Shown here: one piece after another, positions 27,182 through 36,242 of the stretch
How positions within the stretch are numbered: position 1 is the stretch's first letter
Layout: each line of letters starts with the position of its first letter
Assembly (NCBI RefSeq): GCF_012922555.1
Contig: NZ_WIPK01000004.1
Location: 1 to 64,000, forward strand
Direction of reading: 5' to 3'
DNA length: 64,000 nt
DNA from: Paraclostridium dentum
GTDB lineage: Bacteria > Bacillota > Clostridia > Peptostreptococcales > Peptostreptococcaceae
Translations under genes and position numbers: made by a program
The notes under the pieces: model-generated
The model's input: the letters and a program-made list of their open reading frames with translations, nothing else
The model's database searches: none
What the model was told of the DNA's origin: nothing

Positions 27182-27391
27182 ATGTCAAAATTCACAGGCG
27201 TAGTTAAATGGTTCGATAATAATAGAGGTTACGGATTTATATCAGCTAACGATGGAAACGATGTTTTTGTTCATTTTTCTAATGTTAAGGAAAATGGACA
27301 TTGTAAGGATTTGCACGAAGGAGAAGAAGTAGGTTTTGATGTAATAGATGCTCCAAAAGGTTTATCTGCTATAAATGTTCATAAAATGTAA
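27182..27391 (+). CDS. Cold shock protein (CspA family)
   Basis: 69-aa OB-fold RNA chaperone. RNP1 is seen as GYGFIS and RNP2 as VFVHFS. The start GVVKWFDNNRGYGFI is characteristic. The loop VKENGHCKDL is longer and contains Cys, unlike CspA of E. coli. RBS AAAGGAG. Own terminator follows. Confidence 0.95.
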   Translation: MSKFTGVVKWFDNNRGYGFISANDGNDVFVHFSNVKENGHCKDLHEGEEVGFDVIDAPKGLSAINVHKM

Positions 27392-27393
27392 AT

Positions 27394-27438
27394 AAAAAAT
27401 TCTTACTGTATAATATATGTTACAGTAAGAATTTTTTT
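27394..27438. terminator. Terminator after the cold shock gene
   Basis: AAAAATTCTTACTGTA / TACAGTAAGAATTTTT with a T-run; also serves the convergent lipoprotein gene. Confidence 0.85.
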
Positions 27439-27458
27439 GTTGCAATCTTCGTTTTTTT

Positions 27459-28124
27459 CTAGTGTCTATTGTGAATTTTATCTGATATATCATTTTTTAT
27501 ACTATCTATCTTGTTTTTCGTGTCTTCAATTTTATTTTTCGTGTCATCAACTTTATTATTAACTTTATCTTTTGTATTGTTTATATCTCTATCTATTTCA
27601 TTAACTTTATCTTTGGCATTATTTACATCTTTATTTGCTTTATTTATTTTATCACTTACTTTATCTTTGGCACTATATGCTTTATTTTTTGCTGTGCTTA
27701 ACTTATCTGATGCTGAATTAACTTTATCTGTAGCATTATCTATTTTAGAATTTACTTTATGTCTAGCTGAATTAACATCTCCTCTAGCACTACTTATTTT
27801 GCTATTTGCATCATTAATTTTAGAGTCTAACCCTGCAGTTAAATCTCCTGCTAAATCCAACGCATTATTTGCATCTTTTAATGTAGATTTGGCAGAATCA
27901 ACTTTATCAGAAAAACTATGTGCAAATTCAGTTAAAGAGCTTATATGCGAATCTGTATCAAGTTCATCAAATTTATCTCTTATTTTTCCTGCTACATCAA
28001 TATCTACGCTACTTTCCTCAGTAGTTGTTTTTTCTTCCTTTTTTTCTTGTATATTATCATTTGAACAACCTGTTAAAATCATAGTAGAAATTAATGCAGT
28101 CATCAAAAATATTCTCTTTTTCAT
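27459..28124 (-). CDS. Lipoprotein with LEA-like amphipathic 11-mer repeats
   Basis: 221 aa. The signal peptide ends in lipobox ILTGC (Cys20). From about residue 80 to the end the protein is one long run of units such as ATDKVNSASDKL, AKNKAYSAKDKV and NTKDKVNNKV, an Ala/Lys/Asp/Val-rich pattern like late-embryogenesis-abundant (LEA group 3) and apolipoprotein-like helices. These are usually disordered in solution and form amphipathic helices on membranes or on drying. An extracytoplasmic envelope-protective role is inferred. No enzyme motif. Confidence 0.75.
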   Translation of the reverse strand: MKKRIFLMTALISTMILTGCSNDNIQEKKEEKTTTEESSVDIDVAGKIRDKFDELDTDSHISSLTEFAHSFSDKVDSAKSTLKDANNALDLAGDLTAGLDSKINDANSKISSARGDVNSARHKVNSKIDNATDKVNSASDKLSTAKNKAYSAKDKVSDKINKANKDVNNAKDKVNEIDRDINNTKDKVNNKVDDTKNKIEDTKNKIDSIKNDISDKIHNRH

Positions 28125-28289
28125 AATTACCTCCTTGTTTACTTAGAATTCTAACCTTTTTACTATTTTATTATTTTACTATATTTTTTTAACTTTGTAT
28201 ACAATTAAATTAATTTATTTTTATTATTTTAATATAACTAAGTTTCATAGGTTATACACTTTTTTACTAATCAGCATTTTCTTAAACAT

Positions 28290-28321
28290 AAAAAAAGCCG
28301 ATTATTTAAAATCGACTTTTT
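28290..28321 (-). terminator. Terminator after the lactate operon
   Basis: AAAGCCGAT / ATCGACTTT-type stem with one mismatch and flanking A and T runs, 15 bp past the lctD stop. Confidence 0.7.
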
Positions 28322-28335
28322 ATTTATATAAAGTT

Positions 28336-29727
28336 TTAATATATTTTTCCTGGATTTAATATATTCTTAGCATCAAACGCTAATTTTATATTTTTTATTA
28401 TATCCATATATGATTCACTTTGAGATTCATTTAAATATTCTTTTTTTGCATATCCAATTCCATGCTCTCCTGAAACTTGGCCTCTAAGTTCTCTAGATTT
28501 TTCATACATCTTTTCAAAAGTTTCTTTTAACTTTGTATCCCATTCAGATTTATTTAATTCATCTCTTAATATATATATGTGTAAGTTTCCATCTCCTGCA
28601 TGACCAAAACTTTTAATTCTTACATTCAATGTCTCTTGAAGTTCATTCGTAAACTTTATAAATTCTGCCACTTTATCTCTTGGGACAACAACGTCACATT
28701 CATCCATTTCAGTTGTAGTAGCTTTTATAGCTTCTAAAAATGCACCCCTAGCTGACCATATAGATTCATTTCTTTCTTGAGTGTCTGAGATAAATACATC
28801 ATAAGCTCCACACTCTAAACAAAGTTTTGCCACTTGGTCATATGCCTTTTCAATTTCTTCTTTACTGTTTCCATCAAATTTTAATAGTAAGTACGCATCT
28901 GATGTATTATCTGGGAATTTCTTACCTAAGAATTCTTCTGCTGCAAGTATTACATCTCTTTCCATAAACTCAATAGCAGTTGGTATACACTTAGATTTTA
29001 TTATTTTTGGAACTGTCTCTATTGCTGTTCCTAAATCTGGGAACGGAATAAGTAAACTTATATCTTTTTTAGGTAATGGCAATAATTTAAGTATAGCTTT
29101 AGTTACTATTCCTAATGTCCCTTCTGATCCAACTAATAAATCTTTTATACTATAACCTGAACTGTTTTTTACAACTTTTCCTCCAACATTAATTACTTCT
29201 CCATTTGCAAGTACAACTTCTAATCCTCTTACATAGTCTCTTGTAACTCCATATTTAACAGCTCTCATTCCTCCTGCATTGGTATTTATATTTCCACCAA
29301 TTGTTGCACTTTTTTCACCTGGATCTGGAGGATAAAATAAATCTCTTTCACTTACATATTGACCTATAGTCATAAGTAATACTCCAGGTTCTACTGTTAA
29401 TGTTAAGTTTTCTTCATCTAACTCTATTATTTTATTCATTTGACTTAAATTTATCATTATTCCACCATAAATAGCTACAGCGGCTCCAACTAATCCAGTT
29501 CCTTGTCCTCTTGGTGTTACAGGTATATTATTTTCATATGCATATTTCATTATTTTAGAAACTTCTTCTGTGCTGTGAACATTTACTAAAACTTCAGGGT
29601 ATTTTTCAACTCCTCCTAATTCATCATGAGAGTAGTCTTCATTTATTTCCTCTCCTACTAAAATATTTTCAATTCCACATACACCTTTTAAAAATTCAAT
29701 ATCTTTTTCATCTATTTTTTTATACAT
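28336..29727 (-). CDS. lctD: FAD-linked lactate dehydrogenase of the Etf-dependent complex
   Basis: 463 aa, GlcD/VAO-type flavoprotein. FAD-binding features: [33 protein letters not shown], and in the C-terminal cap [12 protein letters not shown] and [13 protein letters not shown]. In Acetobacterium woodii LctD forms a complex with EtfB/EtfA (LctB/LctC) that couples lactate oxidation by NAD+ to exergonic ferredoxin oxidation. It is last in larA-etfB-etfA-lctD, 18 bp after etfA. D- or L-specificity cannot be read from sequence, though the adjacent racemase would supply either isomer. Confidence 0.9.
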   Translation of the reverse strand: MYKKIDEKDIEFLKGVCGIENILVGEEINEDYSHDELGGVEKYPEVLVNVHSTEEVSKIMKYAYENNIPVTPRGQGTGLVGAAVAIYGGIMINLSQMNKIIELDEENLTLTVEPGVLLMTIGQYVSERDLFYPPDPGEKSATIGGNINTNAGGMRAVKYGVTRDYVRGLEVVLANGEVINVGGKVVKNSSGYSIKDLLVGSEGTLGIVTKAILKLLPLPKKDISLLIPFPDLGTAIETVPKIIKSKCIPTAIEFMERDVILAAEEFLGKKFPDNTSDAYLLLKFDGNSKEEIEKAYDQVAKLCLECGAYDVFISDTQERNESIWSARGAFLEAIKATTTEMDECDVVVPRDKVAEFIKFTNELQETLNVRIKSFGHAGDGNLHIYILRDELNKSEWDTKLKETFEKMYEKSRELRGQVSGEHGIGYAKKEYLNESQSESYMDIIKNIKLAFDAKNILNPGKIY

Positions 29728-29745
29728 TGTATTTTCCCCCGATCC

Positions 29746-30975
29746 TTATTCTAATGTAGCTACAACTTCGTCCATTACTTCATAGTCATTTGTTTTTTCA
29801 AGTTCTAAGTCCTTAATAAGTCTAGGTATTACATCATATACATCTCCTACAATTGCATAATGAGCTGTATCAAAAATAGGAGCTTTTTCATCTTTATTTA
29901 TAGATATTATACATTCTGATCCATTCATACCTGCAACAAACTGTATAGCCCCTGATACACCACAAGTTATTATTAACTTAGGCTTTACAGTTCTACCACT
30001 TAATCCAATTTGTTTTTTAGCATCTATCCATCCAGATTCTACTAAAGGTCTTGTTCCTGCAACTTGCCCACCTAGTAAATCAGCTAATTTATACAGCATT
30101 TCCATGTCTTCTTTTTTCTTAATAGCTCTACTTCCAACGATTATAACTTCTGCATCTTCTATTCCTACTTCTTTAGTTTTATTGTTAATTTCTAAAACAT
30201 TTATATCAGATTTTAATTTATTTTCATCTATATTGCACAAAGTAACCTTACCTGTTGGATGATCAACTTTTTCTGGAGCTGAAAATATTTTATATCTAAC
30301 TGTAGCAAACTGAGGTCTATGGTTTGGTGTATGTATATGTGCCATTATATTACCACCAAAAGCAGGTCTTATTTGGTCTAAGTCAGTATTTTCTTGAACA
30401 TCCAGTATTGTACAATCTGCTGTTAATCCAGTTTTAAATCTAGCTGCAAGCCTTGGAGCTAAACTTCTACCAATTGTAGTTCCTCCAAATAGTAATATAG
30501 TTGGTTTTACTTCTTTTATAAAATTCTCTACACATGCAGTGTATGGTTCAATCTTAAATTCTTTTAGATCTTTGTAATCATATACAAAAACATTATCTAC
30601 ACCATAAGAAAGCAATGCATCTGTTTTGTCTTCTATATTACTTCCAACGAATATACAGTAAACCGGTTGATTTATTTTTTTTGCCATTTCTTTAGCTTTT
30701 CCTATTAATTCAAATGTTACAGGATGGATATCGCCCTCATGATGATCAACGTATACTGCTATACCCTTCCATTTATCTTTATCTATTTTTATAACTTCAT
30801 CTTCTACGAATTCAAATACACCCTTTGGTCCAGTTTTTACGCATATCTTACACATTTTACATCCTGCACCAATTTCTAATTTTCCATCATTTAACTCTAT
30901 AGCACCAAAAGGACATATGTCTAATACTTTTTTCATTTCTGTAACTTTGTCTTGATTTATAACTATTTTAGCCAC
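29746..30975 (-). CDS. etfA: Electron transfer flavoprotein alpha subunit with N-terminal ferredoxin domain
   Basis: 409 aa, longer than ordinary EtfA (about 320) because of an N-terminal iron-sulfur segment: Cys in ICPFGAIE and then GCKMCKICVKTGP, enough for one [4Fe-4S] cluster. The C-terminal FAD domain has GLSGRTVKPKL and CGVSGAIQFVAGM. This layout matches LctC of lactate-bifurcating acetogens. Start GTG 30975 after AAGGGGG. 13 bp from etfB. Confidence 0.93.
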   Translation of the reverse strand: MAKIVINQDKVTEMKKVLDICPFGAIELNDGKLEIGAGCKMCKICVKTGPKGVFEFVEDEVIKIDKDKWKGIAVYVDHHEGDIHPVTFELIGKAKEMAKKINQPVYCIFVGSNIEDKTDALLSYGVDNVFVYDYKDLKEFKIEPYTACVENFIKEVKPTILLFGGTTIGRSLAPRLAARFKTGLTADCTILDVQENTDLDQIRPAFGGNIMAHIHTPNHRPQFATVRYKIFSAPEKVDHPTGKVTLCNIDENKLKSDINVLEINNKTKEVGIEDAEVIIVGSRAIKKKEDMEMLYKLADLLGGQVAGTRPLVESGWIDAKKQIGLSGRTVKPKLIITCGVSGAIQFVAGMNGSECIISINKDEKAPIFDTAHYAIVGDVYDVIPRLIKDLELEKTNDYEVMDEVVATLE

Positions 30976-30988
30976 TTTAAATTCCCCC

Positions 30989-31771
30989 TTATATTAATTT
31001 TAGCTCTTTTATTTTATTTAATAATAAAGATGATACTTCTTCACCCGTCCAAGTTTCTTTTTCTACATTTGAAGTAGGTGGGAAAATTTTTAAAACTTGA
31101 GTTGGAGATCCATTTAATCCATAATTTTTTTCATCTTTGTCTTCAAAATCATTAAGGCTAATCATTGGTATGTCTCTATCTTTAGTTTCAAGTTTTAATT
31201 TAAAAGAAGGTAATCTTGGTTGGAAAATCTCTTTTTCAACTGTTATTAAACAAGGAAATTTAATTTCACAAATTTCGCGAGTATTAGGCATATCTACTTC
31301 TACTACTATACTTTTTTCTTTAGTTTCAATTAATTTTGTTACATTTGTTACATGAGGTATATTTAAAAACTCAGCTATTTCTGGTCCAACTTGCGCAGTA
31401 TCTCCATCAGTTGTTTGCTTACCACAAATAATTAGATCAGTGTTGCCTAACTTTTTAATTCCTTGTGAAATTGTATATGAAGTTGCAAGTACATCAGCTC
31501 CTGCAAATTTTCTATCACTTACCAATGAACCCTCGTCAGCACCCATCATAAAGGCTTCTTGAATTACTTGTTTTGCTTGTGGTGGTCCCATACTTAAAAC
31601 TTTTATTTTAGCATCATTTTCTTTTTTAATTCTTAATGCTGTTTCAAGAGCGTACAAGTCATATGGATTCATTTTAGAATCGACTCCATCTCTTTTTAAA
31701 ACCCCTGTCTTTTCATCTACTTCTACTTCAGATGTTCCTGGAACTTGTTTTATACATACTAATATTTCCAT
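30989..31771 (-). CDS. etfB: Electron transfer flavoprotein beta subunit
   Basis: 260 aa. Nucleotide-binding signature [20 protein letters not shown] and N-terminal [11 protein letters not shown]. In electron-confurcating Etf proteins the beta subunit binds the FAD that takes part in bifurcation. It lies 13 bp after larA and before etfA, RBS AAAGGGGG. Confidence 0.93.
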   Translation of the reverse strand: MEILVCIKQVPGTSEVEVDEKTGVLKRDGVDSKMNPYDLYALETALRIKKENDAKIKVLSMGPPQAKQVIQEAFMMGADEGSLVSDRKFAGADVLATSYTISQGIKKLGNTDLIICGKQTTDGDTAQVGPEIAEFLNIPHVTNVTKLIETKEKSIVVEVDMPNTREICEIKFPCLITVEKEIFQPRLPSFKLKLETKDRDIPMISLNDFEDKDEKNYGLNGSPTQVLKIFPPTSNVEKETWTGEEVSSLLLNKIKELKLI

Positions 31772-31784
31772 ATTGCTTCCCCCT

Positions 31785-33056
31785 TTACTTTACTATCACT
31801 GATACTCCATCAGGTATAACAGCTATTTTTGAGTTTTTACCTTTTATGTCAAAAGCCATTTTTAAAGCTTCATCAAAACTATGTGCATGTTTCATGTGCA
31901 TATCTTTAATCATATTAGGGTCACATAAGTTTGTAACCATTATTACTGTAAACTTTTCTAGAATTCTTGCTAATATTTGAAACTCCCATTGGTCTGGAAT
32001 AGTTTTATCTTTTGGAATTTTTCTTACTTTTTCTAATATTTCACTAGGTGAAGATGCATTTGCTACACTATCATAAAAAGATTGACCTCCATGTCCATCA
32101 TTACATGCAGATATCATAATTATTACTCCACCATCTTTGCATGTAGCCTCTGCTGCAGTCATACCTTTTACAGTTTGATATATATTTTGATCTAATGGAT
32201 AACCTCCATTTGTACTAACTACAATGTCAGCATCAACTTTATCAACTTTTGATAGTTTAGTTACAAATTCACAGCCTACCTCATGAGCTTCTTTAACATC
32301 GCCTGCAAAAGCACCTATAACTTTTTTATCTTTATCTATAACTACATTCAAAATAAAGTCTAGATTAACGCTTTGCGCTGCATACAACATATCTCTATGA
32401 ATTGGATTATTTTTTAGATTTCCTGTTCTAGCGTAAGGACTATCTATAAATTCAGAACAGTGATTATACATTATGGTTTTAGCAGATGCAACTCCTGGAA
32501 GTACACTTTTTCTTCCACCTGAAAAACCTGCAAAGAAGTGTGGTTCTATGAATCCTTCAGCTATTAATAAATCAGTTTCTATAATTGCTTTATTTACAAT
32601 TAAATCTCCTCCAGATGGAAGCGTTCCAACTTTGACCATAGCTTGTTCATCTGTTGAAAAGTGCATAATTATTTGCTCATTATCCACTATTTCTTCTCCC
32701 ATTTTATATACAAGTTCTTCTCTTGTACTCGGTCTATGAAACCCTGTTGATATTATTATTTTTATATCTATATCAGGATTTGAATTTCTTATTTTCTTAA
32801 GCATTATAGGTAACGTTATCCTACTTGGTACAGGTCTAGTGTGATCGCTAGTTATTATAACCATGCTTTTTTTCCCCTTAACTAGATCTTCTAATTTTTC
32901 ACTTCCTATAGGATTATCTAAAGCTTGTTTTACTATCTCCCCTTCACTTAATCGAGATTTAAAATCATGAGCTTTGGATTGCAAAACTTTTATCATGTTT
33001 TCATCTGGTACATTTATGTTCATACCAGTTTTTGAATAAGGTACTTTTAACTCCAT
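31785..33056 (-). CDS. larA: Nickel-dependent lactate racemase
   Basis: 423 aa. Interconverts D- and L-lactate using the nickel-pincer nucleotide cofactor. All known ligands are visible with the spacing of Lactobacillus LarA: DHTRP (Asp71, Arg74), GFHRP (His107), [14 protein letters not shown] (metal His and, 10 residues later, the cofactor-binding Lys) and MYNHCSEF with the third His 16 residues after that Lys. It heads the operon with the Etf-dependent lactate dehydrogenase. larE is at 14736. Confidence 0.92.
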   Translation of the reverse strand: MELKVPYSKTGMNINVPDENMIKVLQSKAHDFKSRLSEGEIVKQALDNPIGSEKLEDLVKGKKSMVIITSDHTRPVPSRITLPIMLKKIRNSNPDIDIKIIISTGFHRPSTREELVYKMGEEIVDNEQIIMHFSTDEQAMVKVGTLPSGGDLIVNKAIIETDLLIAEGFIEPHFFAGFSGGRKSVLPGVASAKTIMYNHCSEFIDSPYARTGNLKNNPIHRDMLYAAQSVNLDFILNVVIDKDKKVIGAFAGDVKEAHEVGCEFVTKLSKVDKVDADIVVSTNGGYPLDQNIYQTVKGMTAAEATCKDGGVIIMISACNDGHGGQSFYDSVANASSPSEILEKVRKIPKDKTIPDQWEFQILARILEKFTVIMVTNLCDPNMIKDMHMKHAHSFDEALKMAFDIKGKNSKIAVIPDGVSVIVK

Positions 33057-33133
33057 TTATGCCCCTCCTCTTGAAATGCAGCGCCACTTAGCAGCGTATA
33101 GTTTTAGGTTTGTTTAATCGTTTTCCTACTTTT

Positions 33134-33161
33134 TGTCAATATTGGTATTATGGTCATACCA
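33134..33161 (-). promoter_or_regulatory. GntR (FadR/LldR-type) operator and -35 element of the lactate operon
   Basis: TGGTATGACCA on the minus strand (33161-33151) fits the FadR-subfamily consensus TNGTNNNACNA exactly and sits in a wider inverted repeat (TGGTAT...ATACCA). A TTGACA hexamer follows at 33139-33134. The site is about 95 bp before larA and directly downstream of the gntR gene. Confidence 0.6.
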
Positions 33162-33292
33162 GTTTGTAATTTCATGATAGTAAATTTTCTAAAGATTTAC
33201 AAGCATTGTTTTTATTTTAACAAAATATATATTATTATTTGATTTTTAATTTACTTTTTATTCATTTTTAAATTGATAAATATTTTCAAATA

Positions 33293-33332
33293 AAAAAATA
33301 TAGATTTCTAAATTTAGAAATCTATATTTTTT
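33293..33332 (-). terminator. Terminator overlapping the end of the GntR gene
   Basis: AAAAATATAGATTTCTAAA / TTTAGAAATCTATATTTTT; the TAG stop lies in the stem. It insulates gntR from the lactate operon. Confidence 0.8.
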
Positions 33333-34017
33333 CCATAGTAAATTTTATTAAGTCTAAGTGCTCTTTCATGTATTTGTATGCACTCTCAGGATCTCTATCT
33401 ATGATAGCATCACAGATTTTTTTGTGCTGTAAATTTAAAGTTTCTTCTTCATGGTAAAATTCTACTATCTTTTGTCTTGAATTTATAATAAAATTTTCTA
33501 ATAAATTTAATGATATTGTGTATAAACTTTTTATCAAAAAGTTCTTACTCATGCAAGTAATTTTATAATGGATTTCTTTATCAATTTCGCCTTTATTATA
33601 AATTTCATCTTTTTTTGTCAATCTTTGTGAAATCATTTTCAACTCTTCAAGTTCTTCGTCTGTGCCTCTTATAGCTGCTAGTTTGACTGCTTCTAATTCT
33701 ATCATTCGTCTTAATTCAATTATATCTTTATAATCCCCATTATTTAAAGTAAACATCATAGATAAAGGTTGCATTAATGATGTTTCAATTTTATTACAAA
33801 TAAAATTTCCTTCACCTTGTCTACTTTCTATTATACCCATAGTTTCTAAAACTCTAAGTGCTTCTCTTATCGATGTTCTACTTACTCCCATTTTTTGAGA
33901 TAACTCACGTTCTGACATTAGCTTATCTCCGTTTTTAAGCTTTCCTTCTAATATCATGTTTTGTATCTGATTTATAACTTGTTGATATATCTTTTCATTA
34001 GTTATATTATTAAACAA
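33322..34017 (-). CDS. GntR-family regulator, FadR/LldR type, of the lactate operon
   Basis: 231 aa. N-terminal winged helix (KIYQQVINQIQNMI; LMSERELSQKMGVSRTSIREALRVLE) and a C-terminal FCD ligand-binding domain (ELRRMIELEAVKLAA; metal-type His in HYKITCMSKN and LQHKKICDAI). Related LldR proteins respond to lactate. Its position and the matching operator in front of larA support lactate control. Start TTG 34017 after AAGGAG. Confidence 0.88.
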   Translation of the reverse strand: MFNNITNEKIYQQVINQIQNMILEGKLKNGDKLMSERELSQKMGVSRTSIREALRVLETMGIIESRQGEGNFICNKIETSLMQPLSMMFTLNNGDYKDIIELRRMIELEAVKLAAIRGTDEELEELKMISQRLTKKDEIYNKGEIDKEIHYKITCMSKNFLIKSLYTISLNLLENFIINSRQKIVEFYHEEETLNLQHKKICDAIIDRDPESAYKYMKEHLDLIKFTMEKI

Positions 34018-34116
34018 TTCAATATCTCCTTATATTTAAATATTTCATTTATATTATACTATAAAAAAATTTGATTTGCTTGAGCGACTTTTTAATATTA
34101 CTATATACATTTCAAA

Positions 34117-34162
34117 AAAATAAAAGATACCATTTAAAATAATTCCAAATAGCATCTTTCAT
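34117..34162 (-). terminator. Terminator after the histidine kinase
   Basis: AAAGATGCTATTT / AAATGGTATCTTT, an imperfect 13-bp stem followed by TTATTTTTTTG on the minus strand. Confidence 0.65.
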
Positions 34163-34167
34163 TTTTT

Positions 34168-35412
34168 CTAATTTTCATTAAATTCTATTATAAATATAAC
34201 AGAGTTTTTTCCGTTTTTTATATTATATTTAAACCCGTGCTCTCTAAGTATTTGACTTACTATATAAAGCCCCAGTCCACTTCCTCCAGTTTTTCTATTT
34301 CTTGATTTTTCTACTCTATAAAATGGTTTAAATAATTTATCTTTATGTTTTTCATCTATTGTAATACCTGTATTTTCTATCTCTAAAATTGCATTTTCTT
34401 TCTTGTATAAACGTATTAGTAAGTCCGCATTTTCCGGTGAATACTTAATAGCATTGTTTATTAAATTATTTATAGCTTTTGCTATTCTCTCTTCATCCGC
34501 ATTTATAAATATTTCATTTTGATATTTTACATCTAATTTCAATTCTTTCTCTTCAATTAAGTACATTTGTCTTTTTATAAGCTTGTTTATTAAATTGTTT
34601 AAATCAATTTCTTTAGTTTCAGATTTTTTTTCTAAAATTTCAAATTTAGATACCTGAATCATTTCTTCAACTAATGTTTTCAATTCTTGAGTCGAGTCAT
34701 ATGATTTTTGCAAGTATGTATCACGATCTTTATATTTTCCAATATTATAAATCATTCCCTCTAATTGGCCACTTATAATGGTTATTGGTGTCTTTAGCTC
34801 ATGAGATATAGTTGCTATAAATTCTTTTCTTTTAGCTTCTTGCATTCTTTCACTTTCAATTATATCTATGAGAGGTTTTGTTACCCATTTTGAAAATGCA
34901 TATGAAGTTATAATAGATAATACTATAGCAACCCCTATTATTATAGGCATTAAATCTAGTATTACAGTAGTTGCTTCATCTACAGGTTGAAGCGGCATAC
35001 TTATATCCAAATAATATGGAGCATTATTATCTCTTATATACAAAGCTACAGTTTTTTGATAGTTTTGGTAAGAGTCACTAATATTGTTAGAATACGGCAA
35101 AAATGAAAGTTCTTTATTTCCATATTCAACTTTTCCATTTGAGTCTCTTAATAATACACCTACATTTTCATGCTGTGAAATTTTATATAAATGTTGTTTC
35201 AATTCCTCTAAATCATCTCTCCTTGATCTTGCTGCTAGAATAGTTAATCTATCATTTATAGATTCTACCTTATATTTTTCATAGTATGGAGGTAATAAGA
35301 AATATAAAATAAGATATATAGTTATTATAAGGCCTATAGATAATGTAGTTATTATTAAAAATATTTTTGTACTTATAGCTAATTCTTTCCATTTATTTCT
35401 AATTCTTATCAA
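34168..35412 (-). CDS. Sensor histidine kinase
   Basis: 414 aa. Transmembrane segment (about 15-37), extracytoplasmic domain of about 115 residues, second transmembrane segment (about 150-172), short linker, HisKA ATISHELKTPITI, HATPase with NNLINNAIKYSP, ENTGI and GSGLGLYI. Start TTG 35412, 14 bp inside the regulator gene, with AGGATAC before it. It pairs with the regulator at 35399. The stimulus is unknown. It could act on the ABC genes beside it, but these have their own Bce-type sensor. Confidence 0.88.
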   Translation of the reverse strand: MIRIRNKWKELAISTKIFLIITTLSIGLIITIYLILYFLLPPYYEKYKVESINDRLTILAARSRRDDLEELKQHLYKISQHENVGVLLRDSNGKVEYGNKELSFLPYSNNISDSYQNYQKTVALYIRDNNAPYYLDISMPLQPVDEATTVILDLMPIIIGVAIVLSIITSYAFSKWVTKPLIDIIESERMQEAKRKEFIATISHELKTPITIISGQLEGMIYNIGKYKDRDTYLQKSYDSTQELKTLVEEMIQVSKFEILEKKSETKEIDLNNLINKLIKRQMYLIEEKELKLDVKYQNEIFINADEERIAKAINNLINNAIKYSPENADLLIRLYKKENAILEIENTGITIDEKHKDKLFKPFYRVEKSRNRKTGGSGLGLYIVSQILREHGFKYNIKNGKNSVIFIIEFNEN

Positions 35413-36070
35413 GACTGTATCCTATTCCTTTCACTGTTTTTATATATGGAATTCCAATTTTTTTTCTTATGTTTTTTATATGAGCATCTACAACTCTAGT
35501 ATCTCCATAATAATCATAACCCCATACACTATCTAATAAATTCTCTCTAGTAACTACATGAGGATAATTCTCTATTAAAGTCTTTAGTATGTTGAATTCC
35601 TTTAATGTTAGCTCTATCACTTCATTTTCTAAAAAAGCTTGATATGTGTTTAAATCTAAACTTAGTTTTTCAAAAGTTAATGTATTGGACTCATTGTATT
35701 TACCGCTTCTTCTTAAAACAGCCTCTACCCTTTTCATTAATAAAGTAAATGAAAAAGGTTTTGTTATATAATCATCGCACATTAACTCAAAACCTTTAAC
35801 TTGATCACTTTCTTGGTCTAATGCTGTTAAAAATATTATAGGCACATCTGAGCTTTGTCTTATCATCTTACATACAGCATGTCCATCTAAATTAGGCATC
35901 ATTACATCTAATATAACCAAATCAAATTCACCTTTTTTAAAAGCTTGTATACCCTCTATTCCATCGTTTGCCGATTCCACGCTATATCCTTCTGCACTTA
36001 AAAATTCTACTATCAATTCTTGTATATTACTATCATCTTCTATTACTAATATATTTTTATTTTTCATCAT
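35399..36070 (-). CDS. OmpR-family response regulator
   Basis: 223 aa. Receiver with IEDD, phospho-Asp in LVILDVMMPNLDG and Lys in ITKPFS; winged helix ending YIKTVKGIGYSL. Start at one of two adjacent ATGs (36070 or 36067) after GAGGAG. First gene of the regulator-kinase pair. Confidence 0.92.
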   Translation of the reverse strand: MMKNKNILVIEDDSNIQELIVEFLSAEGYSVESANDGIEGIQAFKKGEFDLVILDVMMPNLDGHAVCKMIRQSSDVPIIFLTALDQESDQVKGFELMCDDYITKPFSFTLLMKRVEAVLRRSGKYNESNTLTFEKLSLDLNTYQAFLENEVIELTLKEFNILKTLIENYPHVVTRENLLDSVWGYDYYGDTRVVDAHIKNIRKKIGIPYIKTVKGIGYSLDKN

Positions 36071-36187
36071 AATTCTCCTCTAAATTTCAAAATCACTTAA
36101 TATATATATTATAATTTGCATATGAATTTTCTATGAATATATTTTTTATATTGTACAAAATTAGTTTATATATAAATATTAGCATAA

Positions 36188-36236
36188 AAAATACGAGTAG
36201 AAAAATAATTCATGTCATTTTTCTACTCGTGTTTTA
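36188..36236 (-). terminator. Terminator after the Bce-type permease gene
   Basis: AAACACGAGTAGAAAAAT / ATTTTTCTACTCGTATTT, a long stem with one G-T pair and a loop of about 9 nt. Confidence 0.8.
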
Positions 36237-36242
36237 CTTTCT

